Part shown: positions 8,667 through 16,263 of the stretch, piece after piece
Position numbering within the stretch: the stretch's first letter is position 1
How the letters are laid out: every line of letters begins with the position of its first letter
Assembly (NCBI RefSeq): GCF_000747095.1
Contig: NZ_JQGL01000006.1
Location: 18,155 to 82,154, forward strand
From: Sulfuricurvum sp. MLSB
GTDB lineage: Bacteria; Campylobacterota; Campylobacteria; Campylobacterales; Sulfurimonadaceae
Direction of reading: 5' to 3'
DNA: 64,000 bases
Made by a program: the position numbers and the translations under genes
Notes under the pieces: model-generated
What the model was told of the DNA's origin: nothing
The model's input: the letters and a program-made list of their open reading frames with translations, nothing else
Database searches by the model: none

Positions 8667-8939
8667 GTGAAATTTGATTTGTCCAAAGAAGAACATCCTG
8701 ACATCAAAGCGTATTATGATGCATTGACCGAACATATCAAACTGCTCCGAAAAGAACGGGGAATCAGTCAGTTAAAATTGGCCAATATTCTGGGTCACAA
8801 CTCCACTTCATTTATTGCCCGGATTGAACTGCGTCAGAACAAGGCCAATTACAATCTTGCCCATCTTGTTCTTTTGGCAAAAGAATGGAGCCTGGAGGTC
8901 AAAGACCTCCTTCCTGATTACCCAGTCCTCTTCAAATAA
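8667..8939 (+). CDS. small XRE-family helix-turn-helix regulator
   Basis: This 90-residue protein is essentially one helix-turn-helix domain (about residues 20-75: LRKERGISQLKLANILGHNS, then ARIELRQNKANYNLAHLVLL). The start is GTG at 8667, with no strong ribosome-binding site. It sits between two minus-strand operons: divergent from the envelope trio and convergent with the nine-gene membrane operon. It could regulate either. The intergenic region 8551-8666 is AT-rich with no obvious dyad. Confidence 0.75.
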   Translation: MKFDLSKEEHPDIKAYYDALTEHIKLLRKERGISQLKLANILGHNSTSFIARIELRQNKANYNLAHLVLLAKEWSLEVKDLLPDYPVLFK

Positions 8940-8966
8940 AACATTTATCTTACTTGGATTATCCGC

Positions 8967-9254
8967 TCATACTTTATTAAAGTGCTCTTTTTCCTCTATT
9001 CGTTTCAACGCCTTATCTACCCGTTTGTTCATGAGATGCCTCAGATACAGCAGCGCCAGGATCACTACCGTCTCTACGGCGATCACGACCCCTTTTTTTC
9101 CATTGATCAGATATCCCGCGTAACTCGAGGAAAAATAGGCAAGCGTATAGATAACAACGGGATACCATTTTTTGAGGGCTGATAGAAGATACAGCCCAAC
9201 GAGATACATCAGCCCAAAAAGTCCCATCGGCAGATAGAGCTCAAACGTTTCCAT
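8967..9254 (-). CDS. small membrane protein, last gene of the nine-gene operon
   Basis: This 95-residue protein has an N-terminal membrane segment (LPMGLFGLMYLVGLYLLSAL), a second (about 30-47) and a third (VVIAVETVVILALLYLRHLM), then a charged tail. The start at 9254 lies 14 bp inside the upstream gene with GAGA before it, so translation is coupled. Longer in-frame starts upstream would extend into the preceding gene and look non-coding. Function unknown. Confidence 0.65.
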   Translation of the reverse strand: METFELYLPMGLFGLMYLVGLYLLSALKKWYPVVIYTLAYFSSSYAGYLINGKKGVVIAVETVVILALLYLRHLMNKRVDKALKRIEEKEHFNKV

Positions 9255-9774
9255 GATCGTCTTCTCTCTTTTCTTCAGACCGCCGGTTGCGTTTTTCGGC
9301 ATAGGATTGAAAGTCGAATGTTTTACATTCCGCGCCCGTTCCAATCCTCTCCTCGATGATCCTCGCACACTCGGCGTCATCGGCCAGCTCTTCCATCAGG
9401 TGTTCAATAGAGAGCTCGATCGAGCGTTTGACGCGATAGGCGGTTTCACTATTTTCCCCGAAAGCGAGGCTGAGTTCCCTCATCGCCGCATCGGGCAGGA
9501 TAAGCCTCCATGCCTCCCGGCTATATGGCACCCCTTGTAGATTCCGATCTTCGGGAGGAATGAAAGGTTTTGATGGGGGGAAATCTTCTTGGGCAACATA
9601 CTTGTAATGCTCGATCATCCGGGGATCATTGCCGGCTCTTTCCCAGCGTTCGAGTTCTTCTTGATCTTTGACATGTTTTTGCTGTACACGTACCTGATTT
9701 TCGTGATAGAACCAATAAATTACTATACCCGACGCTATGGTGAAAGCCATGATCGCAATAACATAGAGCTCCAT
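9241..9774 (-). CDS. membrane-anchored protein with soluble C-terminal domain
   Basis: This 177-residue protein has one N-terminal transmembrane helix (YVIAIMAFTIASGIVIYWFY), then a charged coiled-coil-like stretch and a helical acidic domain. The start at 9774 has GGAGA six bases upstream; a longer in-frame reading would run into the previous gene. It overlaps the next gene by 14 bp and follows the previous one after one base. Not recognised. The N-in/C-cytoplasmic layout would place the domain at the inner face of the membrane. Confidence 0.68.
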   Translation of the reverse strand: MELYVIAIMAFTIASGIVIYWFYHENQVRVQQKHVKDQEELERWERAGNDPRMIEHYKYVAQEDFPPSKPFIPPEDRNLQGVPYSREAWRLILPDAAMRELSLAFGENSETAYRVKRSIELSIEHLMEELADDAECARIIEERIGTGAECKTFDFQSYAEKRNRRSEEKREDDHGNV

Positions 9775-9775
9775 A

Positions 9776-10189
9776 TCAGTCTCCGTTGAGACAATAGACC
9801 GGACGGATCCCTGAAGCGGCCGCCAGGGCAACAAACAGCGCGATGAGTCCCAGCAGCGTCATCGGGATATAGAGGATGCTCTGTGCTAGGCTTCCTGCCA
9901 GTGCAACAAGCGGCCGGGTGTGTTTGAAATTGTTCCGAATCTGGACAATGAATATCCACAGACCGATGAAGAGAATAATCATCCCATTCAGCGGATCACC
10001 CTGCCAGTTGGACCTGGCCATATGGTATCCCGCATACATCGCCACATACGAGGCGGCGTACCATCCGAAGCTGTATGTTGTAAAGAAGTGGTATTTCGCT
10101 TCCTTGTAGGTGAAGCTATTGAACCACAGCATAAACCGATAGAGTGCGATCACTGCAGCAAACGCTGCGATTATTTTTAAAATAAACAT
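9776..10189 (-). CDS. four-helix membrane protein of unknown function
   Basis: This 137-residue protein has about four hydrophobic helices (near 2-20, 39-58, 67-84 and 99-126) joined by short charged loops. AAGGAG lies six bases before the ATG. No family is recognised, and there are no obvious catalytic residues in the membrane beyond scattered Tyr and His. It sits between the WGR-like gene and the single-span protein gene of the operon. Confidence 0.7.
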   Translation of the reverse strand: MFILKIIAAFAAVIALYRFMLWFNSFTYKEAKYHFFTTYSFGWYAASYVAMYAGYHMARSNWQGDPLNGMIILFIGLWIFIVQIRNNFKHTRPLVALAGSLAQSILYIPMTLLGLIALFVALAAASGIRPVYCLNGD

Positions 10190-10198
10190 GGTTTCTCC

Positions 10199-10438
10199 TT
10201 ACGTTTCATTCTTTTGGGGGCGGTACCCCTTTTTAGTTTTTTGAAGCAGAAGGATCTGTAAGTATTCTTCTGCTTGTTCCTGATTCCCGTAATAGGTTTT
10301 TATGACCCCTTTGGGGGAGATTTTGGAGGAGGATCCAAAGGTTCGGATCACCACCCACTCCCCAAACAGAGAGGAGACAAGCTCGATGGTGTATCGGCGC
10401 TCTTTGCCTTTGACACTACGATAGAGTGTTCTCATCAT
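10199..10438 (-). CDS. small WGR-like domain protein
   Basis: With a start at 10438 this is 79 residues, almost exactly one WGR domain: an N-terminal strand region (YRSVKGKERRYTIEL), the turn LFGEWVVIRTFGS where W-G-R would be, and a final amphipathic helix ending near KTKKGYRP. The WGR triplet itself reads F-G-S here. WGR domains occur in PARP-type enzymes and in many phage and plasmid small proteins, where they are thought to bind nucleic acid. The start is uncertain: ATGs exist at 10459, 10438 and 10435, all within the upstream gene, and none has an ideal ribosome-binding site. Confidence 0.65.
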   Translation of the reverse strand: MMRTLYRSVKGKERRYTIELVSSLFGEWVVIRTFGSSSKISPKGVIKTYYGNQEQAEEYLQILLLQKTKKGYRPQKNET

Positions 10439-10568
10439 CGTCGTATTCACTCTGATCATTCTCTTGATCTTTTCTCTCAAGATACAACCCGTACAGCCCA
10501 AACAGACCGATCCATATCATGCTGCCCAGCAGAATAACTGCGGGATTGAATACACTGTTAAATTCCAT
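10416..10568 (-). CDS. 50-residue single-span membrane protein
   Basis: This tiny protein has one transmembrane helix (about residues 9-30, AVILLGSMIWIGLFGLYGLY) followed by an acidic tail (ENDQSEYDDDEN). The start at 10568 is supported by a strong GGAGG ribosome-binding site. It overlaps the WGR-like gene by about 23 bp. Small acidic-tailed membrane peptides like this often act as partners of larger membrane proteins; that role is inference. Confidence 0.65.
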   Translation of the reverse strand: MEFNSVFNPAVILLGSMIWIGLFGLYGLYLERKDQENDQSEYDDDENTLS

Positions 10569-10579
10569 TCCTTCCTCCT

Positions 10580-11281
10580 CTATGCGCACACCAGGGCGCG
10601 GCATTCGTTTCTGGCATCCTCTATCCAGCTCTCATCGAACCGCACTTCTCTTAGAAAGTTATCCAGAGCAATCCGTTTAATCGCATGGACATTTCCGAAG
10701 CGCTCATGGAGTTTGTCTCTGAGCGTCTTTGAGCCCAGTTGTCTGAGCAGCGATAGGACCAGCTTGTTCGCGTTGTTCATCCCTTTGGGCAGCTCTTTGT
10801 AAAAAGGGGCCGCCTGGCTGATGGAGCAGAGAAACCCGTAGGTATCGCCCCGGGCAAGGGGCATGAACATCGCCACCAGCATTTGCTCGCTCAAGGAGCC
10901 AAGATGCGATTCCAGCAATGCAAGATGGGGCAGCTTCTCTTTTTTAGGCCGTGCCTGCGATGCCAGGCGGTCCACCGTTTTTAGGTATTCGCGCTTGAAC
11001 CACATGAACTGGATCTTCTCGAACATCGGCGCATAAAATCCCTTTAATGCTTCGGTATCGATGTTGATGTTGTCATAGACAAAGACACTGTTGCGATGGT
11101 TATTCAAGAGCGCATGCTCGATCGCGCAGATCAGGGCCATCTCTTCAGCCTCGTTGACTCCCGTAGCGCAGAGGCTGAGGGAGTGGGTCTGGCCGCTGGA
11201 GAGGTTTTTGATGCCGATGCCGGCATGGCCGGTATCAGGATCAAACGACGCGTCGCTCAGATAGATGACGTTGGGCTGCAT
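10580..11281 (-). CDS. RNase H-like fold protein
   Basis: This 233-residue soluble protein has an N-terminal domain with the RNase H pattern: strand YLSDASFD with Asp10, glycine-rich strand AGIGI, helix NEAEEMALICAIEHAL with Glu46, and strand VFVYDN with Asp70. These match three of the carboxylates of an RNase H-type metal site; the fourth is not evident. The C-terminal half (about 110-233) is helical and unassigned. The start at 11281 has AAGGAG upstream and overlaps the previous gene by 25 bp. It is the only likely enzyme in the operon and so the best clue to its activity, which might be nucleolytic. Confidence 0.7.
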   Translation of the reverse strand: MQPNVIYLSDASFDPDTGHAGIGIKNLSSGQTHSLSLCATGVNEAEEMALICAIEHALLNNHRNSVFVYDNINIDTEALKGFYAPMFEKIQFMWFKREYLKTVDRLASQARPKKEKLPHLALLESHLGSLSEQMLVAMFMPLARGDTYGFLCSISQAAPFYKELPKGMNNANKLVLSLLRQLGSKTLRDKLHERFGNVHAIKRIALDNFLREVRFDESWIEDARNECRALVCA

Positions 11282-11610
11282 GGGTGTTCTCCTTTTGCGC
11301 ACGCCTCAAGCAGGTGTACCTTCAATCCGAGCTCCTGAAGCTCCAGCTTCTTGAGTCGCTGTTTTTCCATCAGGATCATCGCGGTATCGAACTCCCTGAC
11401 CCGGAGAAGCTCTTCGACAATCGATTCGATCCTCTCCTGGATCCTTTCGGGTAGCTCTGATGCCCCCCGTTTCATGAAACCGGTTTCAAAGATCGTGTTC
11501 CATCCCACCTTGATCATCAGGATCACCAGGATCATCGCCCCGCTCATGAGTGCGAACACCAGAAAGATTTCAAAAAAATGGTGCAGTTGAAGCCAATCAA
11601 GAACGCGCAT
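11257..11610 (-). CDS. membrane protein with coiled-coil tail
   Basis: This 117-residue protein has one long hydrophobic segment (about 12-34, FFEIFLVFALMSGAMILVIL), then an amphipathic coiled-coil-like region (ELPERIQERIESIVEELLRV onward). AGGAGG lies six bases before the start, the strongest ribosome-binding site of the operon. It overlaps both neighbours. Unknown function. Confidence 0.67.
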   Translation of the reverse strand: MRVLDWLQLHHFFEIFLVFALMSGAMILVILMIKVGWNTIFETGFMKRGASELPERIQERIESIVEELLRVREFDTAMILMEKQRLKKLELQELGLKVHLLEACAKGEHPCSPTSSI

Positions 11611-12118
11611 CGTTCACCTCCTGGGGATTGGTCTTTTCAGTGCTTTTAATCACTCTTTTGCCCGACCAGTAGGATAGTCCCGTTCCCGCACGTATCCCAA
11701 GACGGGCCAACAGCGACATGGCCGTCGAGAAAAGGAAAAAGATCAGCGGTTCAAACGCCATAGACGAGGGAAACTCTTTGCCCCGGACGCTGCAGAGTCC
11801 CGCATCGTTCAAGACGGTATCGCCTTTGATGAACTGTCCCTCTACAAGAATCCACCCGTTGGCCGGATCGGCGATGGTTCGTGTTCCTCTCCACAACCCG
11901 CACTCGATGCTGTGGCCTTGTTTAAACTCCTCATAAACGAACCGCTTGTTGGCCTCATCCTCAAGATTGCTCTGAAGGATCAGGGTATTCATGAAAAGAA
12001 TAAGGATCCCCAGTAACGCGACAGCTGTGTTGGCGAACATAGTCATCCCCATACCGATCATGACCGTTCCATAGAACACCCATGTGAACGGATCGCTGAA
12101 ATTCAGTACCGTTTCCAT
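11597..12118 (-). CDS. three-span membrane protein with extramembrane loop domain
   Basis: This 173-residue protein has two adjacent N-terminal helices (about 12-48), a roughly 70-residue soluble loop (51-120) with two Cys (ECGLW, GLCSV), and a third helix (about 123-141) before a basic tail. The loop contains a beta-rich, SH3-like patch (GWILVEGQFIKGDTVL). Four AAGGAG-like bases precede the start. It follows the first gene of the operon after one base. Not recognised. Confidence 0.68.
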   Translation of the reverse strand: METVLNFSDPFTWVFYGTVMIGMGMTMFANTAVALLGILILFMNTLILQSNLEDEANKRFVYEEFKQGHSIECGLWRGTRTIADPANGWILVEGQFIKGDTVLNDAGLCSVRGKEFPSSMAFEPLIFFLFSTAMSLLARLGIRAGTGLSYWSGKRVIKSTEKTNPQEVNDARS

Positions 12119-12119
12119 C

Positions 12120-12527
12120 CTAACACTCCTTTATTATGGTCTGTTCGATCACTTCAAGACGCTCATGGATCCGATACTGCTCGTGCTTACACAGATAATG
12201 GCTGCGGATGTCACGCTTCATGATCCCACATACGGTGTACCAGGTAAAGCCCAAAAAGCTTTTTTTGACGATCAGCTCCTCAGGATGGCAGCACAAAAGC
12301 TTTTCATAATCCCACCCGCTCTCTTTATGCTCCGTATAAAGGGTCTGTTCCCCCTCGATCTCGTAGCGATTCTTCTCGGCATCGTAGTGCAATATGGCGT
12401 TGCGGAATATCTTGTCCTGTTCATGGCACTCCACAAAGTAAAATCTCTCCCCCCTGGGATTGATCAGTATCTCTTTACGCGCTTCATCGATCAGTAGATC
12501 GATCTCTTTATACATAACCTCGCTCAT
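12120..12527 (-). CDS. unknown cytosolic protein, first gene of the nine-gene operon
   Basis: This 135-residue soluble protein is rich in Glu, His, Cys and aromatic residues. Cys in KLLCCHPEEL, VCGIM, LCKHE and at the C-terminus could bind metal, but spacing fits no standard finger. A GGGAGAC ribosome-binding site precedes the ATG. It has no membrane segment, unlike most genes behind it. Not recognised. Confidence 0.65.
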   Translation of the reverse strand: MSEVMYKEIDLLIDEARKEILINPRGERFYFVECHEQDKIFRNAILHYDAEKNRYEIEGEQTLYTEHKESGWDYEKLLCCHPEELIVKKSFLGFTWYTVCGIMKRDIRSHYLCKHEQYRIHERLEVIEQTIIKEC

Positions 12528-13039
12528 GTCTGTCTCCCATTTTTAAGCGATTGTTACACCATCAAAAAAACAACGCCAGGCCGGAAAATTTCCTGAAAGA
12601 ACACTCCTTCAGACAATACGACATTCTCCCCGATCGGGCCATTTTTTCAATCTGGTGTAGACAATGAATGAAAGCGCCTGTTCCGGATGCAAGGCGCCTG
12701 TAATGTAAGAAAGCCGATTCGGCAGCTACCCCGAATCATGTTTCACCGAAAATATTTGAGAGTACTCCCGGTCGCGACTGAGGAAATTGTAGAATATTTT
12801 TTAAAGAAGCACAATAGCTCGAAATTATTCAAAAAAACACTGAATATAGGGGTATTGACAAACAAAATGTATTGGCTAAAATAAGTGATTTTTCCAATTT
12901 TTATCTATACGAAAAACAGTTGTTTTTCGTACATCGCTTCCAAATCTTTCAAATCAATCTGTCAAATAGCAATAAAATATACGAAAAACACTGTCGGAAT
13001 AATATAATATACGAATACTGAAATTTGAGGTTTTCCGAC
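12528..13039. other. divergent control region between the nine-gene operon and the resolvase
   Basis: This stretch of 512 bp has no convincing gene. A 65-codon plus-strand frame (12687-12884) lacks a ribosome-binding site. The right half is AT-rich and holds the inverted repeats listed separately. The left half is presumably the promoter region of the minus-strand operon; no clear -35/-10 pair stands out. Confidence 0.5.
12908..12931. repeat. inverted repeat TACGAAAAACA, 11-bp arms
   Basis: This is a perfect palindrome with arms TACGAAAAACA and its complement around GT. A third copy of the arm occurs at 12981-12991, just before the TGTCGGAA half-site of the resolvase control region. It could be a resolvase subsite or an operator. 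Confidence 0.6.
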
Positions 13040-13040
13040 A
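12993..13040 (+). promoter_or_regulatory. resolvase promoter and res-like dyad
   Basis: TGTCGGAA at 12993-13000 and its complement TTCCGACA at 13033-13040 flank a TATAAT at 13004-13009 immediately before the resolvase start. Serine resolvases usually bind subsites next to their own gene and repress themselves, and this layout fits. Exact subsites cannot be delimited by eye. Confidence 0.45.
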
Positions 13041-13621
13041 TGCTGATAGGATATATGCGCGTTTCGACTGACGGTGATCGGCAGAGTACAGATCTTCAAC
13101 GTGATGCATTGATAAGTGCCGGGGTGGATGAGCGGCATATATTTGAAGACAAGGCTTCCGGATCCAAAGATGATCGTGCCGGGTTGGCACAGGCACTGGA
13201 ATATTTTAAATCAGGAGACACCCTTGTCGTTTGGAAACTGGATCGTCTTGGGCGATCACTCCCCCATCTGATCGAAATCGTCAATCAGCTCAAATCCAGG
13301 GGAGTCGGATTCAAGTCTCTCACTGAGGGAATGGATACCTCCAGCCCTTCGGGTGAACTTCTATTTCATGTTTTCGGTGCATTGGCGCAGTTTGAGCGTT
13401 CATTGATCCAGGAACGGGTCAATGCCGGATTGGCAGCTGCGAAGAAGCGGGGGCGAATCGGTGGACGACCGCGAGCGATCCCTCAAGAGAAGATGGATGC
13501 TATTTTAGAGGCATTAAACAACGGAATGTCGAAAGCAGCGGTGTGTCGAACATTTGAAGTAAAGCGCTCCACATTAATTGATACCCTTAATCGAAAATCT
13601 GCAGAAAAATTCGCATATTAA
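13040..13621 (+). CDS. serine resolvase/invertase
   Basis: This 193-residue protein of the resolvase/invertase family catalyses site-specific recombination. The catalytic domain begins with the motif YMRVSTDGD holding the nucleophile Ser; VVWKLDRLGRSLPHLIEIV and EGMDTSSPSGELLFHVFGAL follow as in active enzymes. The C-terminal part (about 145-190) is a helix-turn-helix of the Hin type (MSKAAVCRTFEVKRSTL). The ATG at 13040 has GAGG about ten bases upstream; a TTG at 13025 is a weaker option. It probably resolves or inverts DNA within the element, using repeats just upstream. Confidence 0.92.
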   Translation: MLIGYMRVSTDGDRQSTDLQRDALISAGVDERHIFEDKASGSKDDRAGLAQALEYFKSGDTLVVWKLDRLGRSLPHLIEIVNQLKSRGVGFKSLTEGMDTSSPSGELLFHVFGALAQFERSLIQERVNAGLAAAKKRGRIGGRPRAIPQEKMDAILEALNNGMSKAAVCRTFEVKRSTLIDTLNRKSAEKFAY

Positions 13622-13698
13622 GCCCCTATCTAATGAATTAGAGATAAAATCAAAAATTCTTCATAAACTGAGCGATGTGTAATCATTAAGGAATCTCA

Positions 13699-14775
13699 AT
13701 GTTTGATCGAAACCTACCTTACAACGATTTGCCACTTCTGCCACCAGCAGTTGAACTCGAAACAAAAGCCATTCTCAAACAAGCCATTGCTGCTTCAAGA
13801 GCAGTTGCTGACTTAAAAGGGAAAGCTCAACAAATCCCAAACCAACGTATGATGATCGATTCCATTGTATTACAAGAAGCCCGTCTATCAAGTGAAATTG
13901 AAAATATTGTTACTACCAATGATGAACTTTACCGTGCGGCAGCTGATATGGACGGGCTTTTTGATAGTCATACCAAAGAAGTTCTTCGGTACCGACAAGC
14001 AATTTGGTATGGATATGAACAAATTCATAAACGCCCATTGAGTGCTAATCTTTTTGTCGAAATCGTTCGAATCATCAAACAAATCCATATGGACGTGAGG
14101 AAGACTACAGGAACCAAACTCTCCGGACCTAATGGTGAAATTGTTTATACTCCACCTGAAGGAGAACCAATTATTCGTGAAAAATTGGCAAATCTTGAAC
14201 AATTCATTTATTCTGAAGACGACCTTGACCCACTTGTGAAATTAGCGGTTATGCATTACCAATTTGAAGCTATTCATCCATTCGCAGATGGCAACGGACG
14301 TACAGGGAGAATTCTAAATATCCTTTTTCTTGTAGAGCAAAAGCTATTGGATATGCCCGTTCTGTTTCTTTCGCGTTATATCCTCGAAAATAAAGGCGAC
14401 TACTATGATGGACTTCGTGGAGTTACAGAAAATGGTCTCTGGGAAGATTGGATTTTATATGTTCTAAAAGGGATCGAACTTACCGCCAAACAAACTTCAG
14501 AACAGATAGATGCCATATTGGAACTCACGGAAGCTGTCAAAGACATAATGAGAGACAAGGCTGAAAAGATATACAGCAAAGAGTTGCTTGAGATGATTTT
14601 CATGCACCCATACTGTAAAATCAAATTTTTGGAACAAAGCGGTATTGCCAAACGTCAAACTGCCTCAACCTATCTACAGACCTTGTCTGATATTGGAATT
14701 TTGAGAACCGAGAAAATTGGAAGAGAAAACTATTATATCAATGATGCACTGCTACATATTTTGATGAATCGATAA
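13699..14775 (+). CDS. Fic family protein (class II, N-terminal inhibitory helix)
   Basis: This 358-residue protein probably transfers AMP or another nucleotide part to a hydroxyl of a target protein. The full active-site motif HPFADGNGRTGR starts at His193. An inhibitory motif S-x-x-x-E-N is present at 64-69 (SSEIEN), before the Fic core, so this is class II, held inactive until Glu68 moves. The N-terminal region resembles Fic_N domains, and the C-terminus (about 295-355) is a winged-helix-like segment that could bind DNA. GGAA lies before the ATG. It stands alone between the resolvase and the border integrase with no separate antitoxin gene. Confidence 0.92.
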   Translation: MFDRNLPYNDLPLLPPAVELETKAILKQAIAASRAVADLKGKAQQIPNQRMMIDSIVLQEARLSSEIENIVTTNDELYRAAADMDGLFDSHTKEVLRYRQAIWYGYEQIHKRPLSANLFVEIVRIIKQIHMDVRKTTGTKLSGPNGEIVYTPPEGEPIIREKLANLEQFIYSEDDLDPLVKLAVMHYQFEAIHPFADGNGRTGRILNILFLVEQKLLDMPVLFLSRYILENKGDYYDGLRGVTENGLWEDWILYVLKGIELTAKQTSEQIDAILELTEAVKDIMRDKAEKIYSKELLEMIFMHPYCKIKFLEQSGIAKRQTASTYLQTLSDIGILRTEKIGRENYYINDALLHILMNR

Positions 14776-14789
14776 TATAATGATCCAAT

Positions 14790-14852
14790 CGACATATTTT
14801 AAAAACATGTCGAAAAACAAACAAAAAATCGACATATTTTAAAAACATGTCG
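14790..14852. repeat. two 23-bp imperfect palindromes, 40-bp period
   Basis: Identical 23-bp units lie at 14790-14812 and 14830-14852. Each is an imperfect dyad with arms CGACATATTTT and AAAACATGTCG around one A (one mismatch), and flanking bases are shared as well. They sit between the convergent 3' ends of the Fic and integrase genes, so they are not in an obvious promoter. Integrase arm sites or transcript-ending hairpins are possible. Confidence 0.7.
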
Positions 14853-14865
14853 AAATAGTGTATAT

Positions 14866-16014
14866 TTAAGAAAATAGCTTCATTGTCATGTCATGTCTAA
14901 TATTGGGAATCAGATGGGCGTATCGCATCGTCATTTCGATATGTTTGTGCCCGAGTTGTTCTTTGATCTGCAAAATATCCAGCCCGGCTTCTGCAAGCCA
15001 ACTCGCATGAGTATGCCGCAGTGAATGGGCAGTGATTTTGTATTTCGTATCTCGCTTCTTATTTCCAGGGATGACGATTTCTACCGCCGTAGCAAAATAG
15101 TCCGGCATTCTCAAGATGATCCCACCATCGCTGTTGTTGATAACGTTTTCATTGACCCTGTTTTCATAGAGATAATCGATCGTTTCGCGAAGGATCTCAT
15201 TCATTGCGATATGGCGCTCATTGCCATTTTTGGTCTTTTTGAAAAAAATCGTATTGTTGGCGAAATTGACATCAGCCCATTTCAACCGGGTATCGATACC
15301 TGTTTTGTTTTTCTGAGATGAGGCACCCGTAATTTCACTGAACCGTGCGCCCGTAAAAAGGAGCAGCACCGTCAAATGATACATCAAAGGGTGTGCCGAT
15401 TTCAAAATCTCTAAAATTTTTTTGGCCTGGTCTTTCGTTAGATAACCTTGCCGCTTGTTATCTATGTCCGGCATCTTGACTTTTCCTTCACCCATAGGAT
15501 TGGCAAAGTTTTTGAGTATGTTATGTTTGATCGCATAATTAATGATCGTTCGGATGAGTGTCATCTGATGCTTGACCGTCTGCGGCTCCAGCCCTTTTGC
15601 TGTAAGATCCTGCTTGAATTTTTCGAAATCCAAAGAGGTCAAATCTTTCACACTCTTATGCCCGAAAACAGGCTTGATGTGCTTCTTATAATTCTTTTCG
15701 TCCATTAGATATGACTTCTTATTTGCCTTGGCATAGCTGTAAAATTCTTCCCAAATAGTGTCAAATTTTAGTTTTGAAGTTCTGCCCGCTTTAATCGTCG
15801 GTTCTTCATCATGCTGAAGTTTATACTTCATTTCAATCAGTTTTGCATAGGCATCTTTTACGGTGAAATCAGAAATTCTTGTTTTTTTACCTACAAGTAC
15901 TTTAACCGGCTTACCGTGATCATCACGATAATTAATGTAAAAGGATATATCGCCATTTTTTAGCTCATTGACCCAGACACCCTCATATCGTCCACCAACT
16001 GCCTTCAATGCCAT
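14866..16014 (-). CDS. int: tyrosine integrase of the element
   Basis: This 382-residue phage-type integrase has an N-terminal DUF4102/arm-binding-like domain (about 1-50), a SAM-like core-binding domain (about 75-165) and the catalytic domain (about 185-375). Catalytic residues are visible: Arg in LLFTGARFSEITG, Lys in KKTKNGNERHI, His-x-x-Arg in AHSLRHTHASWL, His in QLGHKHIEMT and Tyr in MRYAHL. The start at 16014 has AGGGGA upstream; an earlier in-frame ATG has none. It sits 250 bp inside the tRNA-Leu border, the usual place for an island integrase, so it most likely made this insertion. Confidence 0.95.
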   Translation of the reverse strand: MALKAVGGRYEGVWVNELKNGDISFYINYRDDHGKPVKVLVGKKTRISDFTVKDAYAKLIEMKYKLQHDEEPTIKAGRTSKLKFDTIWEEFYSYAKANKKSYLMDEKNYKKHIKPVFGHKSVKDLTSLDFEKFKQDLTAKGLEPQTVKHQMTLIRTIINYAIKHNILKNFANPMGEGKVKMPDIDNKRQGYLTKDQAKKILEILKSAHPLMYHLTVLLLFTGARFSEITGASSQKNKTGIDTRLKWADVNFANNTIFFKKTKNGNERHIAMNEILRETIDYLYENRVNENVINNSDGGIILRMPDYFATAVEIVIPGNKKRDTKYKITAHSLRHTHASWLAEAGLDILQIKEQLGHKHIEMTMRYAHLIPNIRHDMTMKLFS

Positions 16015-16263
16015 GTTATAAGTCCCCTGTTTTGAAAGAAAATTACTTTTTATCCACAATAGATCATTTTTTCGTTGAAAAAGTATAACAAAGTTTTCGT
16101 AATAGGAAGTGGCTTTTTTTACTACAATTTTTACTACAAAGTTTGAAAAATGATGAAAAAAGATGCATATAAATGAAAAACAATAAAGGCGATTAAACCC
16201 CTAAATATATGGATTTTGAAAGGATTTGAAAAGATTTAAGAAATTATGAAAAATGTCAAAAAA
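16015..16263. other. integrase-side attachment region
   Basis: No gene is seen here. The stretch is AT-rich, with short A-runs and repeats such as AAAATGATGAAAAAAGATG, and lies between the integrase start and the tRNA-Leu fragment. It probably holds the integrase promoter and arm-type binding sites. Confidence 0.45.

Noticed and set aside
12687..12884. 65-codon frame upstream of the resolvase
   Set aside because: No ribosome-binding site and no protein-like pattern; it lies in an AT-rich control region.
13040..13621. transposon of the Tn3 type around the resolvase
   Set aside because: No transposase gene and no terminal inverted repeats of that kind were seen nearby.
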